Shown here piece by piece: positions 1-9,687 of a stretch of 64,000 nucleotides of DNA. The stretch is from positions 186,001 through 250,000 of the forward strand of contig JACQDM010000010.1 in the NCBI GenBank assembly GCA_016201045.1, read 5' to 3'. Every line of letters starts with the position of its first letter. Within the stretch, counting starts at the first letter, position 1. The position numbers and the translations under genes are program-made. Below the pieces are notes generated by a model. That model was not told where the DNA came from. It saw nothing but the letters and a program-made list of their open reading frames with translations, and did not search any database. The stretch comes from Afipia sp. GTDB lineage: Bacteria; Pseudomonadota; Alphaproteobacteria; Rhizobiales; Xanthobacteraceae.

Positions 1-340
1 ACGACGAGGCCGGTTTCAGCGCGTCCTTGTGGAACTCGCGCAGCGCAGCGACGAAAGCGCGGTACGGGTCCTTGACCACGAGGGCTGCGACATGCGCGGG
101 AACGCTCGGCGCGAGTTTCTCGCTGACCAGGCACGCGCCGGCATGCGCCGCCTGCAGCACCGCCAGATATTTGCGATGCTCGCAGAACGCGAACCGGGTC
201 GGCCCTGCGCGGTCAAGCGCGCCCGCCCCTCTGATGACGCGGGACGCATATTGGGAGGCCGACAGCGTTGCGCCCGTGAAGGCCGCAAGCTCCACCACCG
301 TCATTGTCGGCGCTGACTTAAAGAAGGTCGGGTGCGACAT
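1..340 (-). CDS. lpxD: UDP-3-O-acylglucosamine N-acyltransferase LpxD, N-terminal part (gene cut by window edge)
   Basis: Third step of lipid A synthesis: N-acylation of UDP-3-O-acyl-glucosamine with an acyl-ACP, in the cytoplasm. Only the first 113 codons lie in the window. The frame is open to base 1. They begin MSHPTFFKSAPTMTVVELAA and continue through the residues typical of the N-terminal uridine-binding domain (AGPTRFAFCEHRKY, then LVVKDPYRAFVAALREF); the left-handed beta-helix acyltransferase domain must lie outside. The ATG at 340 is preceded by a purine-rich GGCAGGTGG. The gene follows bamA by 130 bases on the same strand, the usual bamA-lpxD order of outer-membrane biogenesis clusters. 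The identification is from the N-terminal domain only. Confidence 0.88.
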   Translation of the reverse strand, partial: MSHPTFFKSAPTMTVVELAAFTGATLSASQYASRVIRGAGALDRAGPTRFAFCEHRKYLAVLQAAHAGACLVSEKLAPSVPAHVAALVVKDPYRAFVAALREFHKDALKPASS

Positions 341-431
341 GCCACCTGCCACGGTCAGGCGAGTGCAACGGTCCGCAATCCGGATTGCCGCTCGCCGACG
401 AAAAAATCCCGATGCAAATCGGTTGAACCGA

Positions 432-453
432 ATCCCGGCCACGCGGCCGGGAT
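432..453 (-). other. Hairpin in the bamA-lpxD spacer
   Basis: A perfect 9-bp inverted repeat (ATCCCGGCC / GGCCGGGAT around a 4-base loop) lies 18 bases after the bamA stop. No T-run follows it on the minus strand, so it is not a canonical intrinsic terminator. An mRNA-stabilising or partial-attenuation role between bamA and lpxD is inference. The rest of the 341-470 spacer shows nothing recognisable. Confidence 0.5.
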
Positions 454-470
454 ACAAATCACTAACGAAC

Positions 471-3005
471 TTAGAATGAGGTGCCGCCGCCGAACCGGAA
501 CTGCTGCACGCGATCATACGGGCTCTTGGTGAGCGGCACGGCGTAATCGAAGCGTAGCGGACCGAACGGCGACTGCCAGATCAGGCCGACACCGACCGAC
601 GAACGGATCAAGCCGTCATCCGCACCGACCGTCAGACACTGGTTCGCGGCATTCGCGAGCGCAGTGCCGTTGCAGGTCCCGCCAACAAACAGGGACGTCG
701 GACCTTTGTAACCCTGAACCGAACCCGCATCCGCATAGGCCGCAGCCTTGATGCCGATTTCACGCGGGAAGAACCACAACGGCATCTGCGCTTCGACCGA
801 TGCACCCCAATAGGACGTGCCGCCAAGCGCGTCGTTGTAGGTGCCGGTCGTAATGTCACGAGGACCGATGCCGGACGGCGCGAATCCGCGCACCAGATTC
901 GGACCCATCTGGAAATGATCGAGCATGCGGATGCCGCTGCCGACGTCGGCGATGACACCGCCCTGCAGATGCAGCACGCCGACGACGTCGCTGACGATCG
1001 GGGTGTAGAGCTTGGCGTCGGTGACCGTCTTCAGGTAGCTGACGTTGCCGCCGACACCGGCATAGTCTTGGCTGACCGATGCCAGAATACCCGTGGTCGG
1101 GTTCTTGTTGTTGTCGAGCGTGTTGTAGGCCAGCGTGTATCCGAACGCCGAGGTCGTGACCTTGCCGTTGGCCAGTTCACGCTTGACTGCAACCGATGCT
1201 TCGCCGTCGGCGTAACAGTTGTATCCGCCAAGACCGGCAAACGGCCCCGGATAGGTGTTGCCCGGGAACGGACCAACCGCACCGCCAGCCGCGATGTAAG
1301 CCGGCGTCGGGAAGTAATTTATATCAGCGGTGTTGTTGTTACAATTCTGCAGATAGTACGGCAGCGTAATCGTCTGCTGTGAAATCGAATAGCGGACCTG
1401 CAGGCTCAGATCCTCGCGCAGCTGGAAGCCGAGACGCGGGCTGAAACCGATGGTCTTGCTGTCGTAGGACACGTAGCTCGAAGCCGACTGCTTGCGCACG
1501 TAGAAATCGAGGCCGAGCGCGACGCGGTAGCCGAGCAAATACGGTTCGACGAACGACAGCGTCAGGCCTTGGGTGCGCTGGCCGTATTGAACGGCGGCCT
1601 TGCCGTACCAGCCGCGGCCCAACAGGTTGCGTTCGGAAATACTGACTTCGCCGAGCAGACCGTCGGCCGTCGAGTAGCCGCCGGACACTGAGAAGTCGCC
1701 GGTCGATTTCTCTTCAAGGTTGACGTTGAGCACAACGCGGTCCGCTGACGAACCGGGCTCGGAAACGATCTTCACTTCCTTGAAGTAGTCGAGATTCTTC
1801 AAACGCCGCTCGGCACGGTCGACCAGCGCCCGGTTGTAGGCGTCGCCCTCGGAAATATCGAATTCGCGGCGGATCACGTAGTCGCGGGTGCGGGTGTTGC
1901 CGCGAATGTTGATGCGCTCGATGTAGACGCGCGGACCTTCGTCGATGGTGAACACGATCGACACGGTATGGGCTTCGTAGTTCTTGTCGCCCTGCGGCTT
2001 GACGATGGCAAACGCATAACCGCGGCGCGAGGCCTCGATCTGCATTTCCTCGATCGATTTTTCGACGGCTTCGGCGTTATAGATCGAACCCACATCGACG
2101 CGCGACAGGCTGCGGAACGCCTCCCCGTCCAATGTTGCAATCGACGAGCGGAACTGGACCGAACCGACGCGATACTGCTGGCCTTCCTCGATCTTGAACG
2201 TCACGAGAAAACCACCGGCAGCCGGATCATATTCGGTGAGCGCTGCGACGACCTGCACGTCGGCATAGCCGTTCTTGAGGTAGTAGCGGCGGATCAGATC
2301 GCGGTCGGCTTCGATGCGGTCCGGATCGTAGGTGTCGCCGGATGAAAGAAAGCTCAGGACGCTCGACTGTCGGGTCTTGATGACGTCCTTGAGGCGATAG
2401 GAGGAGATCGAATTATTGCCGATGAAGTCGATCGACTTGATGCCGGTCTTTTGTCCTTCGGTGATCTCGAACACCAGATCGACGCGGTTGTTCGGCTGCT
2501 CGATGATCTTCGGCTCGACCTTCACGTCGAAGCGGCCGTTGCGGCGGTAAATTTCAGTGATGCGCTGTGTGTCCGACTGCACCATCGCGCGCGAAAGCGT
2601 GCCGCGTGCCTTCGATTGCACTTCGGCGGTGAGCTGTTCGTCCTTGACCTTCTTGTTGCCCTCGAAGGCAACGCGGCCGATGACCGGATTTTCGATAACG
2701 ACAACAACGAGCTTGCCGCCGACGCGGTTGATCTTCACGTCCTGGAACAGGCCGGTTTCGACGAGCGCCTTGAGGCCGTCGTCGATGCGCGCGGAGTCGA
2801 GCTGACCGCTCGGGCCGGGCTTGAAATAGGAGCGGATGGTGTCGGCTTCGATGCGGCGATTGCCTTCAACGCCGATCTGCGCGGCCGTCTGGGCATAAGC
2901 CTGACTGGAAACGAGCGAGGCCGTCGCGCCGAACGCGACAGGCAAAGCAAACATGATCAGGGCAACGGCGATGCTGCCCCTCAACACTCGCAAACCAAAC
3001 TTCAT
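471..3005 (-). CDS. bamA: Outer membrane protein assembly factor BamA
   Basis: Omp85-family core of the BAM complex, which folds and inserts beta-barrel proteins into the outer membrane. The 844 residues begin with a signal peptide (positively charged MKFGLRVLRG, hydrophobic core, likely cleavage after AYA at about residue 38). Five POTRA repeats follow (about 45-430, the first starting at IGVEGNRRIEADTI), then a C-terminal 16-strand barrel (about 440-844). The VRGF motif expected in extracellular loop 6 is seen at about 705-708, and the chain ends in Phe, the usual barrel signature. Two cysteines occur in an Asn/Gly/Pro-rich barrel loop insertion (CNNNTAD ... YNCYADG), possibly a surface-loop disulfide. 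It lies downstream of rseP after a 172-base spacer in which I see no confident promoter. Length and architecture are normal for the family. Confidence 0.97.
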   Translation of the reverse strand: MKFGLRVLRGSIAVALIMFALPVAFGATASLVSSQAYAQTAAQIGVEGNRRIEADTIRSYFKPGPSGQLDSARIDDGLKALVETGLFQDVKINRVGGKLVVVVIENPVIGRVAFEGNKKVKDEQLTAEVQSKARGTLSRAMVQSDTQRITEIYRRNGRFDVKVEPKIIEQPNNRVDLVFEITEGQKTGIKSIDFIGNNSISSYRLKDVIKTRQSSVLSFLSSGDTYDPDRIEADRDLIRRYYLKNGYADVQVVAALTEYDPAAGGFLVTFKIEEGQQYRVGSVQFRSSIATLDGEAFRSLSRVDVGSIYNAEAVEKSIEEMQIEASRRGYAFAIVKPQGDKNYEAHTVSIVFTIDEGPRVYIERINIRGNTRTRDYVIRREFDISEGDAYNRALVDRAERRLKNLDYFKEVKIVSEPGSSADRVVLNVNLEEKSTGDFSVSGGYSTADGLLGEVSISERNLLGRGWYGKAAVQYGQRTQGLTLSFVEPYLLGYRVALGLDFYVRKQSASSYVSYDSKTIGFSPRLGFQLREDLSLQVRYSISQQTITLPYYLQNCNNNTADINYFPTPAYIAAGGAVGPFPGNTYPGPFAGLGGYNCYADGEASVAVKRELANGKVTTSAFGYTLAYNTLDNNKNPTTGILASVSQDYAGVGGNVSYLKTVTDAKLYTPIVSDVVGVLHLQGGVIADVGSGIRMLDHFQMGPNLVRGFAPSGIGPRDITTGTYNDALGGTSYWGASVEAQMPLWFFPREIGIKAAAYADAGSVQGYKGPTSLFVGGTCNGTALANAANQCLTVGADDGLIRSSVGVGLIWQSPFGPLRFDYAVPLTKSPYDRVQQFRFGGGTSF

Positions 3006-3177
3006 GCGCTAAGCGCCCTCGCCGTACTCACTCGCAAGCCCGTTTCCGGACCTGAGAGAATCCCCAAATGTTGCACCGCTTGTAGCCAATTTTGCCAAGC
3101 GGGCAAACGACTCTTAACCCCAAAATTCCAATTTCTTAACAATACGTTGCTGATTGGCCACGCCGTCAAAAATACCT

Positions 3178-4326
3178 TCAGGAACCCGCCAGATGGAGGA
3201 TGTCGTTGTAGGTGGCGAAGATCATCAGCATCAGCACCAGAGCCAGCCCGACCCGGAAGCCCATTTCCTGCGATCTTTCTGACAACGGCCGCCCCCGGAC
3301 GGCCTCTACCGCGTAGAACAAAAGGTGCCCGCCATCGAGCAATGGCACCGGAAACAGGTTCAGAAGGCCAATGGAAACCGACAATACGGCCGCCAGATGA
3401 ATCAGCGGTGACAGGCCTAAGGTCGCAACCTGCCCCGAGATCTGGGCGATGCGGATCGGGCCGCCGACCTGATCGGCGCTGGCGCGGCGGGTAAACACGT
3501 CGCCGATGTAAAGCACCGTGCTTTGGGCGACGAACCACGTCGCCGTGACGCCGAGCCAAACAGCGGTTGCCGGATTCACTTTTTCGTTGGTGGCGTCACC
3601 GGGCGTCGTGGCGCGGGTAATACCGAGCACCCCGACCTTGTGAACGTTGCCGAACGCGTCCTTCATCTCGCGCAGTTCGGGCGTGCCCTTCAGCGTGACG
3701 ATCTGATCGCCGCGCTTGACCGCAAACGTCAACGGAACGCCGGCCTTGGTGGCGACGATGCGTTGCATGTCGGTGAAATTCTCGATCGCGTCGCCGTCGA
3801 TGGCAGTGACGATGTCGCCGGATTTGAAACCGGCCGCTGCCGCCGCGCTCTTTTCTTGAACCTGATCGACGCGGGCACTCTGATTGGGCTTGCCGAAAAA
3901 CGTAAATAGCGCAGCGAAGATCACAATCGCCAAAAGGAAGTTCGCGATCGGACCGGCTGCCACAATGGCCGCGCGCGGACCGACCTTCTTGCCGTGGAAG
4001 CTGACCTTGCGCTCCTCCTCCGTCATCGATGCCAATGCGTCGGCGGAGGGAGTCGAGGCTTCGGATTCGTCCCCGAAGAACTTCACATAGCCGCCGAGCG
4101 GTATAGCCGAGACCTTCCAGCGCGTGCCGTGACGGTCGTTGAAGCCGAACAGTTCCGGCCCGAAGCCGAGCGAGAACGTTAACACCTTCACGCCGGCCCA
4201 GCGGGCGACGAGGAAGTGACCGAGTTCATGGAAGAAAACGACGAGGGTGAGGACGAAAAGGAACGGGACGATGTATCCGATGAGTCCATGACTCAACGTA
4301 TTGAAACCATTCAGCAAAAAATCCAC
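3178..4326 (-). CDS. rseP: Site-2 intramembrane zinc metalloprotease RseP
   Basis: Inner-membrane S2P protease that cleaves anti-sigma factors or signal-peptide remnants within the membrane. The zinc motif HELGH is near residues 33-37 in the first membrane segment, and the second catalytic motif (LLDGGH) lies in the C-terminal membrane part, about residue 325. A single PDZ domain sits between them (about 115-200, around VDQVQEKSAAAAAGFKSGD), so this is the ~380-residue alphaproteobacterial form rather than the double-PDZ enterobacterial form. I chose the GTG at 4326 because GAGGG stands 8 bases upstream; the same frame also has a TTG at 4344 and a GTG at 4341. It sits between dxr (47 bases upstream) and bamA, the standard rhizobial order. 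Confidence 0.95.
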   Translation of the reverse strand: MDFLLNGFNTLSHGLIGYIVPFLFVLTLVVFFHELGHFLVARWAGVKVLTFSLGFGPELFGFNDRHGTRWKVSAIPLGGYVKFFGDESEASTPSADALASMTEEERKVSFHGKKVGPRAAIVAAGPIANFLLAIVIFAALFTFFGKPNQSARVDQVQEKSAAAAAGFKSGDIVTAIDGDAIENFTDMQRIVATKAGVPLTFAVKRGDQIVTLKGTPELREMKDAFGNVHKVGVLGITRATTPGDATNEKVNPATAVWLGVTATWFVAQSTVLYIGDVFTRRASADQVGGPIRIAQISGQVATLGLSPLIHLAAVLSVSIGLLNLFPVPLLDGGHLLFYAVEAVRGRPLSERSQEMGFRVGLALVLMLMIFATYNDILHLAGS

Positions 4327-4373
4327 TAGACCGTCCCTCACCAACCAAAGCCCGAAGGCCGATCCCTAGTTAA

Positions 4374-5597
4374 CTAGGATGCCTTTAAGGCAATTTGAGG
4401 CAAGAGGGCGGCGGCCTTATTTCGCGCAACATGGTCAACAGAAATCGCATCGTCCGCGCTCGTCATCGGGGCCTGGTTCCCGCCCCTCACCCACGCATTC
4501 AGCGTCGCCTCGACAAGCTGCGCGATGCCGCCAAACCGAATTTTCTTGGCGACGAAGGCCGCGACCGCGACCTCGTTCGCTGCGTTGAACACGGTGGTCG
4601 CGCCCTTGCCGATCCGCAGCGCGTCGTAAGCCAGCTTCAAGCCGGGGAATCGTTCGTAGTCCGGCGCCTCGAAAGTCAGCGAGCCGATTTTGGCAAGATC
4701 GAGCGTCGCGGCACGGCCTGAGATTCGATCCGGCCATCCAAGACAATGAGCAATCGGTGTCCGCATGTCGGGAGTACCGAGCTGCGCCATCACCGAGCGA
4801 TCCGAAAATTCCACCATGCCGTGAACGATGGATTGCGGATGCACCAGCACGTCGATTTCGTCCGGCGACAATGCGAACAGATACGAGGCTTCGATCACCT
4901 CGAGACCCTTGTTCATCATCGACGCGGAATCGATGGTGATCTTCTGTCCCATGCTCCAGTTCGGATGCTTGAGCGCCTGCTCCAGCGTCGCCTGTTCGAT
5001 ATCGGCAGCCTTCCACGTGCGGAACGGTCCGCCAGATGCCGTGATGATGACCCGCACGAGTTCGTCGCGATTGCCGGACGCGAGCGCCTGAAACAGTGCA
5101 TTGTGTTCGGAGTCCGCAGGCAGAACTCTCGCGCCTGCTTTCGCCGCGCGGTCCATGAAGAAATCACCGGCGCAGACGAGGCATTCCTTGTTGGCGAGTG
5201 CAATCGTCGCTCCGCGATCCGCTGCGGCAAGCGCTGGCTTCAAACCCGCAGCACCGCTCACCGCAGCCATGACCCAGTCGGCCGGACGCTCCGCCGCATC
5301 GATGATCGCGCTGTCGCCCGCGCCGCTTTCGATTTTCGTTCCCGCAAGCGCGTCACGCAGTTCGCCGAGCTTGGAGGCATCGGCGACGGCAACGAAGCGC
5401 GCGTTGAATTCCTTCGCGAGTTTGGCGAGGGCTGCGACATTGCTGTTCGCGGTCAGTGCTTCCACGCGGTAGCGCTCGGGCGCTGCGCGCAACAGATCCA
5501 TCGTGCTGTCGCCGATGGAGCCGGTCGCGCCCAAAACGCTGACGCTGCGGATGCCGGACGCAGCCGGTTTGTCGTTACGCAACGGAACTGCATTCAT
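4374..5597 (-). CDS. dxr: 1-deoxy-D-xylulose-5-phosphate reductoisomerase
   Basis: NADPH- and divalent-metal-dependent conversion of DXP to 2-C-methyl-D-erythritol 4-phosphate, the committed step of the non-mevalonate isoprenoid pathway. The 407 residues show the N-terminal nucleotide-binding loop GATGSIG (about 24-30), the substrate/metal segment DSEHNALFQ, the flexible-loop region TASGGPFR and the downstream [17 protein letters not shown]. All are diagnostic, and the length is normal. It is separated from cdsA by only 4 bases, and isoprenoid supply ties it functionally to uppS two genes upstream. Confidence 0.97.
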   Translation of the reverse strand: MNAVPLRNDKPAASGIRSVSVLGATGSIGDSTMDLLRAAPERYRVEALTANSNVAALAKLAKEFNARFVAVADASKLGELRDALAGTKIESGAGDSAIIDAAERPADWVMAAVSGAAGLKPALAAADRGATIALANKECLVCAGDFFMDRAAKAGARVLPADSEHNALFQALASGNRDELVRVIITASGGPFRTWKAADIEQATLEQALKHPNWSMGQKITIDSASMMNKGLEVIEASYLFALSPDEIDVLVHPQSIVHGMVEFSDRSVMAQLGTPDMRTPIAHCLGWPDRISGRAATLDLAKIGSLTFEAPDYERFPGLKLAYDALRIGKGATTVFNAANEVAVAAFVAKKIRFGGIAQLVEATLNAWVRGGNQAPMTSADDAISVDHVARNKAAALLPQIALKAS

Positions 5598-5601
5598 CGC
5601 A

Positions 5602-6459
5602 TCACCAAATCATGAAACCGCGGCCGGCACCATCGAGGCCGCCGCGCATAAAACCGAAGATGGCGGCGAACACAATCGCCGCAACGAAGCCGTCCAGCCG
5701 GTCGAGAAGCCCGCCGTGGCCGGGAATGATCTGGCTGGAATCCTTCACGCCGAACCGGCGCTTCACCCATGACTCGAAGAGATCGCCGAATTGCGAGACG
5801 ATTGAAAGTACGATTGCGATCAGAAGCATCGGCACGAACCGTCCCCATCCGATTGCGGTCGCAGCAAGCGCGATCACGATACTCAGCACGACGCCGCCGA
5901 TGGCACCGGCCCATGTTTTCTTCGGGCTGATGCGCGGCGCGAGCTTCGGTCCGCCAAACGCGCGGCCGGCAAAGTAGCCACCAATATCAGTGACCCACAC
6001 GATCAGCAGCGGATAAACCAGCGCATAAAATCCATTCGCAGGATCGAGCCGCACCAGAACCGACGCGATGAGAGCTGCCGCCGCATAGAGAAATCCGCCG
6101 ACATTCCACTCGCGTCGTTCGGTTGCGAGAAACGCGATCATCGAAGGCGCGATGACGGCGGCGGTAAAGGCGACACCCGTCCAGCCGAACCACAGCGCAA
6201 GTCCGATCAATTCAAGCGCGATGACGCCGATTGCGAAGACAGCAGGCTCACGTCTGGTGTTGACGATGGCGTGCCATTCGTAAAACAGCCCGATGGACAC
6301 GGCCGTCACCAGCAGAATCCACAGCCAACCGCCCGTGAACACGACCATGATGGTCAGCGGCGCGAGGATGAGAGCCGCAACCACGCGAACATAAAGATTG
6401 CTCGACGGCTTCGCTTCGCCGGGCATCGATGGCTGGATGTCCGGCGCCACGCCGCTCAC
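5602..6459 (-). CDS. cdsA: Phosphatidate cytidylyltransferase (CDP-diglyceride synthase)
   Basis: Integral membrane enzyme that makes CDP-diacylglycerol from phosphatidate and CTP, the branch point of phospholipid synthesis. The predicted 285 residues contain several hydrophobic helices. The family signature is in the C-terminal third: [13 protein letters not shown], then [18 protein letters not shown] and the [12 protein letters not shown] block. The chosen start is the GTG at 6459, which overlaps the uppS stop as GTGA; an ATG at 6426 is an alternative. The overlap implies translational coupling with uppS. Confidence 0.95.
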   Translation of the reverse strand: MSGVAPDIQPSMPGEAKPSSNLYVRVVAALILAPLTIMVVFTGGWLWILLVTAVSIGLFYEWHAIVNTRREPAVFAIGVIALELIGLALWFGWTGVAFTAAVIAPSMIAFLATERREWNVGGFLYAAAALIASVLVRLDPANGFYALVYPLLIVWVTDIGGYFAGRAFGGPKLAPRISPKKTWAGAIGGVVLSIVIALAATAIGWGRFVPMLLIAIVLSIVSQFGDLFESWVKRRFGVKDSSQIIPGHGGLLDRLDGFVAAIVFAAIFGFMRGGLDGAGRGFMIW

Positions 6460-7214
6460 GACCCGGTTTTCGCGACGAGGCCGCCGAAGCGGCGTTCGCG
6501 GGTCGCATATTCTTTGATCGCGCCTTCGAGTGCAGCCTTGTCGAAATCCGGCCAGTGGATCGGCACGAACACGAGTTCGCTGTAGGCCGCCTGCCACATC
6601 AGGAAATTCGACAGCCGCTGTTCGCCACTGGTGCGGATGATCAGATCGGGATCGGGCACATCGGGCGCGTCGAGATAGTTTCCAAGCGTATCCGCGTCGA
6701 TGCTTGCAGCATCGCGCTTGCCGGCGGCAACCTCCTGCGCGAGGCGCTGCGCAGCGTGGGCGATTTCCTGCCGCGAGCCGTAATTGAATGCGACAACCAA
6801 CGTGAACCGATTGTTGTTGCGCGTCAGTTCCTCGGCTTCAGTCAGCATTGCAGTAATGTCGGACTCCAGCCCGCCGCGCTCGCCGATCACGCGCACACGC
6901 ACGCCATCGCTATGCAGCGTCGCAAGATCGTTGCGGATAAACCGCCGCAACAGTGCGAACAGATCGCCGATCTCGCTCGCCGGGCGCGTCCAATTTTCCG
7001 AACTGAACGAGAAGATCGTCAGATACGAGATACCGAGTTCGCCAGCCGCGCGAACGACCTTGCGCAACGCTTCGACGCCACGGCGATGCCCCTCCGCGCG
7101 GGGCAATCCGCGCGCCGCCGCCCAGCGTCCATTGCCGTCCATGATAATCGCGACATGCCGGGGCGCTTCGGTGCGATCCGAGTCCGTTGGCAATGGCATG
7201 GCGCCGTTCGACAT
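6456..7214 (-). CDS. uppS: Isoprenyl transferase, undecaprenyl diphosphate synthase type
   Basis: Cis-prenyltransferase that elongates farnesyl diphosphate with isopentenyl diphosphate to make the C55 lipid carrier for peptidoglycan and LPS. The 252 residues contain the catalytic Asp in IIMDGNGRW (Asp about 26), the substrate-binding [12 protein letters not shown] segment, [10 protein letters not shown] and the C-terminal [19 protein letters not shown] block. All family regions are present. The 25-base gap from frr and the GTGA overlap with cdsA place it in one transcription unit. Confidence 0.96.
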   Translation of the reverse strand: MSNGAMPLPTDSDRTEAPRHVAIIMDGNGRWAAARGLPRAEGHRRGVEALRKVVRAAGELGISYLTIFSFSSENWTRPASEIGDLFALLRRFIRNDLATLHSDGVRVRVIGERGGLESDITAMLTEAEELTRNNNRFTLVVAFNYGSRQEIAHAAQRLAQEVAAGKRDAASIDADTLGNYLDAPDVPDPDLIIRTSGEQRLSNFLMWQAAYSELVFVPIHWPDFDKAALEGAIKEYATRERRFGGLVAKTGS

Positions 7215-7239
7215 TGCGATGACTTTCAGGGGTCTGCTT

Positions 7240-7803
7240 TCAGACCGTCAGGATTTCTTTTTCCTTGGTGGCAAGCAGCTTGTCGACCTCGGCAATCGCA
7301 GCGTCAGTCGCCTTTTGTACGCCGCCGGAATGACGCTCCTGCTCGTCCTCGGAAATCTTGTGATCCTTCTCGAGCTTCTTGACGATGTCGAGACCGTCGC
7401 GGCGAACGTGCCGGATCGCGACGCGCGCGGCTTCCGCATATTTATGCGCGACCTTGACCAATTCCTTGCGACGCTCTTCGTTCAGTTCGGGAATACGAAG
7501 GCGGATCACCTGTCCTTCGGTCGCAGGATTGAGCCCGAGATTGGAATTGACGATCGCGGTTTCCACCGCCTTGACCATCGACTTGTCCCAGACCTGTACC
7601 GACAACAGACGCGGCTCGGGCACGCTGACAGTCGCAACCTGATTGAGCGGCATGTGCGTGCCGTAAGCCTCGACCTGAACCGGCTCCACCATCGAAATCG
7701 CAGCGCGTCCCGTGCGCAGACCGCCAAGCTCGTGCTTGAGCGACGCCGTCGCGCCATCCATCCGGCGCTTGATGTCGTTGAGATCGAAAGTGTCGGACGC
7801 CAT
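7240..7803 (-). CDS. frr: Ribosome recycling factor
   Basis: Releases post-termination ribosomes together with EF-G. The 187-residue protein has the full family length, with the conserved LRTGRA motif in helix 1 ([11 protein letters not shown]), [14 protein letters not shown] in the beta domain, and a C-terminal helix ([15 protein letters not shown]). The ATG at 7803 is preferred over the adjoining GTG at 7806 because GGGAG lies 7 bases before it. pyrH lies 21 bases upstream; the pyrH-frr-uppS-cdsA-dxr-rseP-bamA order is conserved widely in Proteobacteria. Confidence 0.96.
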   Translation of the reverse strand: MASDTFDLNDIKRRMDGATASLKHELGGLRTGRAAISMVEPVQVEAYGTHMPLNQVATVSVPEPRLLSVQVWDKSMVKAVETAIVNSNLGLNPATEGQVIRLRIPELNEERRKELVKVAHKYAEAARVAIRHVRRDGLDIVKKLEKDHKISEDEQERHSGGVQKATDAAIAEVDKLLATKEKEILTV

Positions 7804-7824
7804 CACGCTGCTCCCTTGGTAATC

Positions 7825-8541
7825 TTATCCGGCGACAATTGTGCCCTTGCCTTTGCCGCTCAAAATCGCACCGATAGATCCCGCCTCGGCAACCGAGAAC
7901 ACGATGATAGGCAACGATGTTTCGCGGGCAAGCGCGAAGGCGGTTGCGTCCATCACCTTATAGCCACCCTCGACGGCCTGCGAATGGCTGAGCCGGTCGA
8001 AACGCTTGGCCGTTTTGTCGGTCTTGGGATCGGCGCTATAAACGCCGTCGACATTGGTTGCTTTCAGCACCGCCTGCGCGCCGATTTCCGCGCCGCGCAG
8101 CACCGCCGTCGTGTCGGTTGTGAAGAACGGATTTCCAGTGCCGCCTGCCAAAAGCACAATGCGTCCCTCCGCGAGATAGCGATGCGCGGCCGCAATGGTA
8201 AACAGTTCGGCCACCTCCGGCATGATCAGCGCCGACAACACACGCGCCGATTGGCCTTTGCGGCTCAAAGCGGATTCAAGGGCAAGACAGTTCATCACGG
8301 TGGCTAGCATGCCCATCGTGTCGCCGGTGGTGCGCGATACGCCGCGCGAGGAGACTTCGACACCGCGGAAGATGTTTCCGCCTCCGACGACAACGGCAAT
8401 CTCGACGCCCAGTTCGCGCGCCTTGATGAGATCGCCGGCGATGCGGTCGATGGTGGGCTGGTGAATGCCGAACGGCTGATCTCCCGCGAGATATTCGCCG
8501 GAGACCTTGATGACGACGCGCCGGTAAGCCGGTTCAGCCAT
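7825..8541 (-). CDS. pyrH: UMP kinase
   Basis: Hexameric amino-acid-kinase-fold enzyme that phosphorylates UMP to UDP. Seen: the N-terminal [11 protein letters not shown] (phosphate-binding lysine), [24 protein letters not shown], and [15 protein letters not shown] followed by [13 protein letters not shown]. About 238 residues from the ATG at 8541, whose product [12 protein letters not shown] matches the usual N-terminus of rhizobial homologues. A GTG at 8556 would add five residues (MSERI). It lies between tsf and frr in the standard order. Confidence 0.96.
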   Translation of the reverse strand: MAEPAYRRVVIKVSGEYLAGDQPFGIHQPTIDRIAGDLIKARELGVEIAVVVGGGNIFRGVEVSSRGVSRTTGDTMGMLATVMNCLALESALSRKGQSARVLSALIMPEVAELFTIAAAHRYLAEGRIVLLAGGTGNPFFTTDTTAVLRGAEIGAQAVLKATNVDGVYSADPKTDKTAKRFDRLSHSQAVEGGYKVMDATAFALARETSLPIIVFSVAEAGSIGAILSGKGKGTIVAG

Positions 8542-8601
8542 GATGCGTTCGCTCACTCACATTGAAGACGAGCGTTCGCCCGCAAATCTGCGAGCGAGAA
8601 C

Positions 8602-9525
8602 TCAGCCCTGTCCGGCAGCCGCGGCGACTTCGGCCGCGAAATCGGATTCCTGCTTCTCGATTCCCTCGCCCAGAGCATAGCGCACAAATCCGGCGACCTT
8701 CACAGGTGCGCCGACCTTGCCCTCAGCTTCTTTCACGGCCTGAGCCACGGTCTTGCCGCTGTCGTGAATGAATGGCTGCTCCAGAAGGGTGACTTCCTTG
8801 TAATAGGTCTTCAGGCCCGATTCGACGATCTTCTCGATCATCGCGTCCGGCTTGCCCTGCTGACGGTATTTGTCGGCCATCACTTCCTTCTCGCGGCGCA
8901 CCACTTCAGGATCGAGCCCGGCAGCATCGAGCGCCTGCGGATTCGAGGCCGCGACATGCATCGCGATTTGCTTGCCGAGCGTTGCAAGCTCGTCCTTCTT
9001 GCCGGTCGACTCGAGCGCGACAAGCACGCCCATTTTGCCGAGACCGTCGATCACCGCGTTATGGATGTAGCTTGAAACCGCGCCGTCCTTCACAGTCAGC
9101 GCAGCCGCGCGGCGCAGCGTCATGTTTTCGCCGATGGTCGCGATAGCGTCGTTGATCGCAGTGTCCACCGTGACATCTCCAACCTTTGCCGCCTTGATCT
9201 TTTCGACATCCGCGCCGGTGCTGAGCGCGACCTGCCCGATCATCTTCACGAGGCCCTGGAACTGCTCATTGCGTCCGACGAAATCGGTTTCCGAGTTCAC
9301 TTCGACGAGCGCGCCCTTGGTACCGGACGTCACAGCCGCGATCAGGCCCTCGGCGGCGACACGGCCCGACTTCTTCGCAGCCTTCGACAGGCCCTTCTTG
9401 CGCAGCCAGTCGATGGCCGCCTGCATGTCGCCTTTGGTCTCGTTAAGCGCGCCCTTGCAATCCATCATGCCCGCGCCGGTCGTTTCGCGCAGATCCTTGA
9501 CCATTGCTGCCGTGATTGTCGTCAT
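8602..9525 (-). CDS. tsf: Elongation factor Ts
   Basis: Guanine-nucleotide exchange factor for EF-Tu. The 307 residues begin with the UBA-like module ([20 protein letters not shown], with [13 protein letters not shown] after it) and carry the nucleotide-exchange motif [12 protein letters not shown] at about residues 79-90, equivalent to the TDFV motif of the family. A good ribosome-binding site (AAGGAC, 7 bases before ATG) is present. It follows rpsB after a 143-base spacer that contains a strong hairpin. Confidence 0.97.
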   Translation of the reverse strand: MTTITAAMVKDLRETTGAGMMDCKGALNETKGDMQAAIDWLRKKGLSKAAKKSGRVAAEGLIAAVTSGTKGALVEVNSETDFVGRNEQFQGLVKMIGQVALSTGADVEKIKAAKVGDVTVDTAINDAIATIGENMTLRRAAALTVKDGAVSSYIHNAVIDGLGKMGVLVALESTGKKDELATLGKQIAMHVAASNPQALDAAGLDPEVVRREKEVMADKYRQQGKPDAMIEKIVESGLKTYYKEVTLLEQPFIHDSGKTVAQAVKEAEGKVGAPVKVAGFVRYALGEGIEKQESDFAAEVAAAAGQG

Positions 9526-9615
9526 TTCAAATGTCCTTTGCCTGTGCGGGCCGTTCGGCGCAGCGAATGCTGACTGCCGGTGCGACGCGCAGGTTTCAAC
9601 GAGCTTGAGAGTGCT

Positions 9616-9636
9616 GCGGCCGGATGAACCGGCCGC
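9616..9636 (-). other. Hairpin in the rpsB-tsf spacer
   Basis: A perfect 8-bp GC stem (GCGGCCGG / CCGGCCGC) with a 5-base loop, 32 bases after the rpsB stop. No T-run follows it on the minus strand, so it is not a full intrinsic terminator. A partial attenuator or RNA-processing site that sets the S2:EF-Ts ratio is inference. Confidence 0.5.
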
Positions 9637-9652
9637 GCGATCGAATTGCGAT

Positions 9653-9687
9653 TCCGCTTCCGCGGTCTTTACTCCGCTTCCGCGGTC
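9653..9687. repeat. Short tandem duplication across the rpsB stop codon
   Basis: The 15-mer TCCGCTTCCGCGGTC occurs at 9653-9667 and again at 9673-9687, a 20-base period. The second copy encodes the last rpsB codons, and the first lies just past the stop. It looks like a replication-slippage duplication that left the reading frame intact. Confidence 0.75.

Noticed and set aside
432-453. Intrinsic terminator after bamA
   Set aside because: The stem is perfect but no T-run follows on the minus strand, and lpxD downstream belongs to the same cluster.
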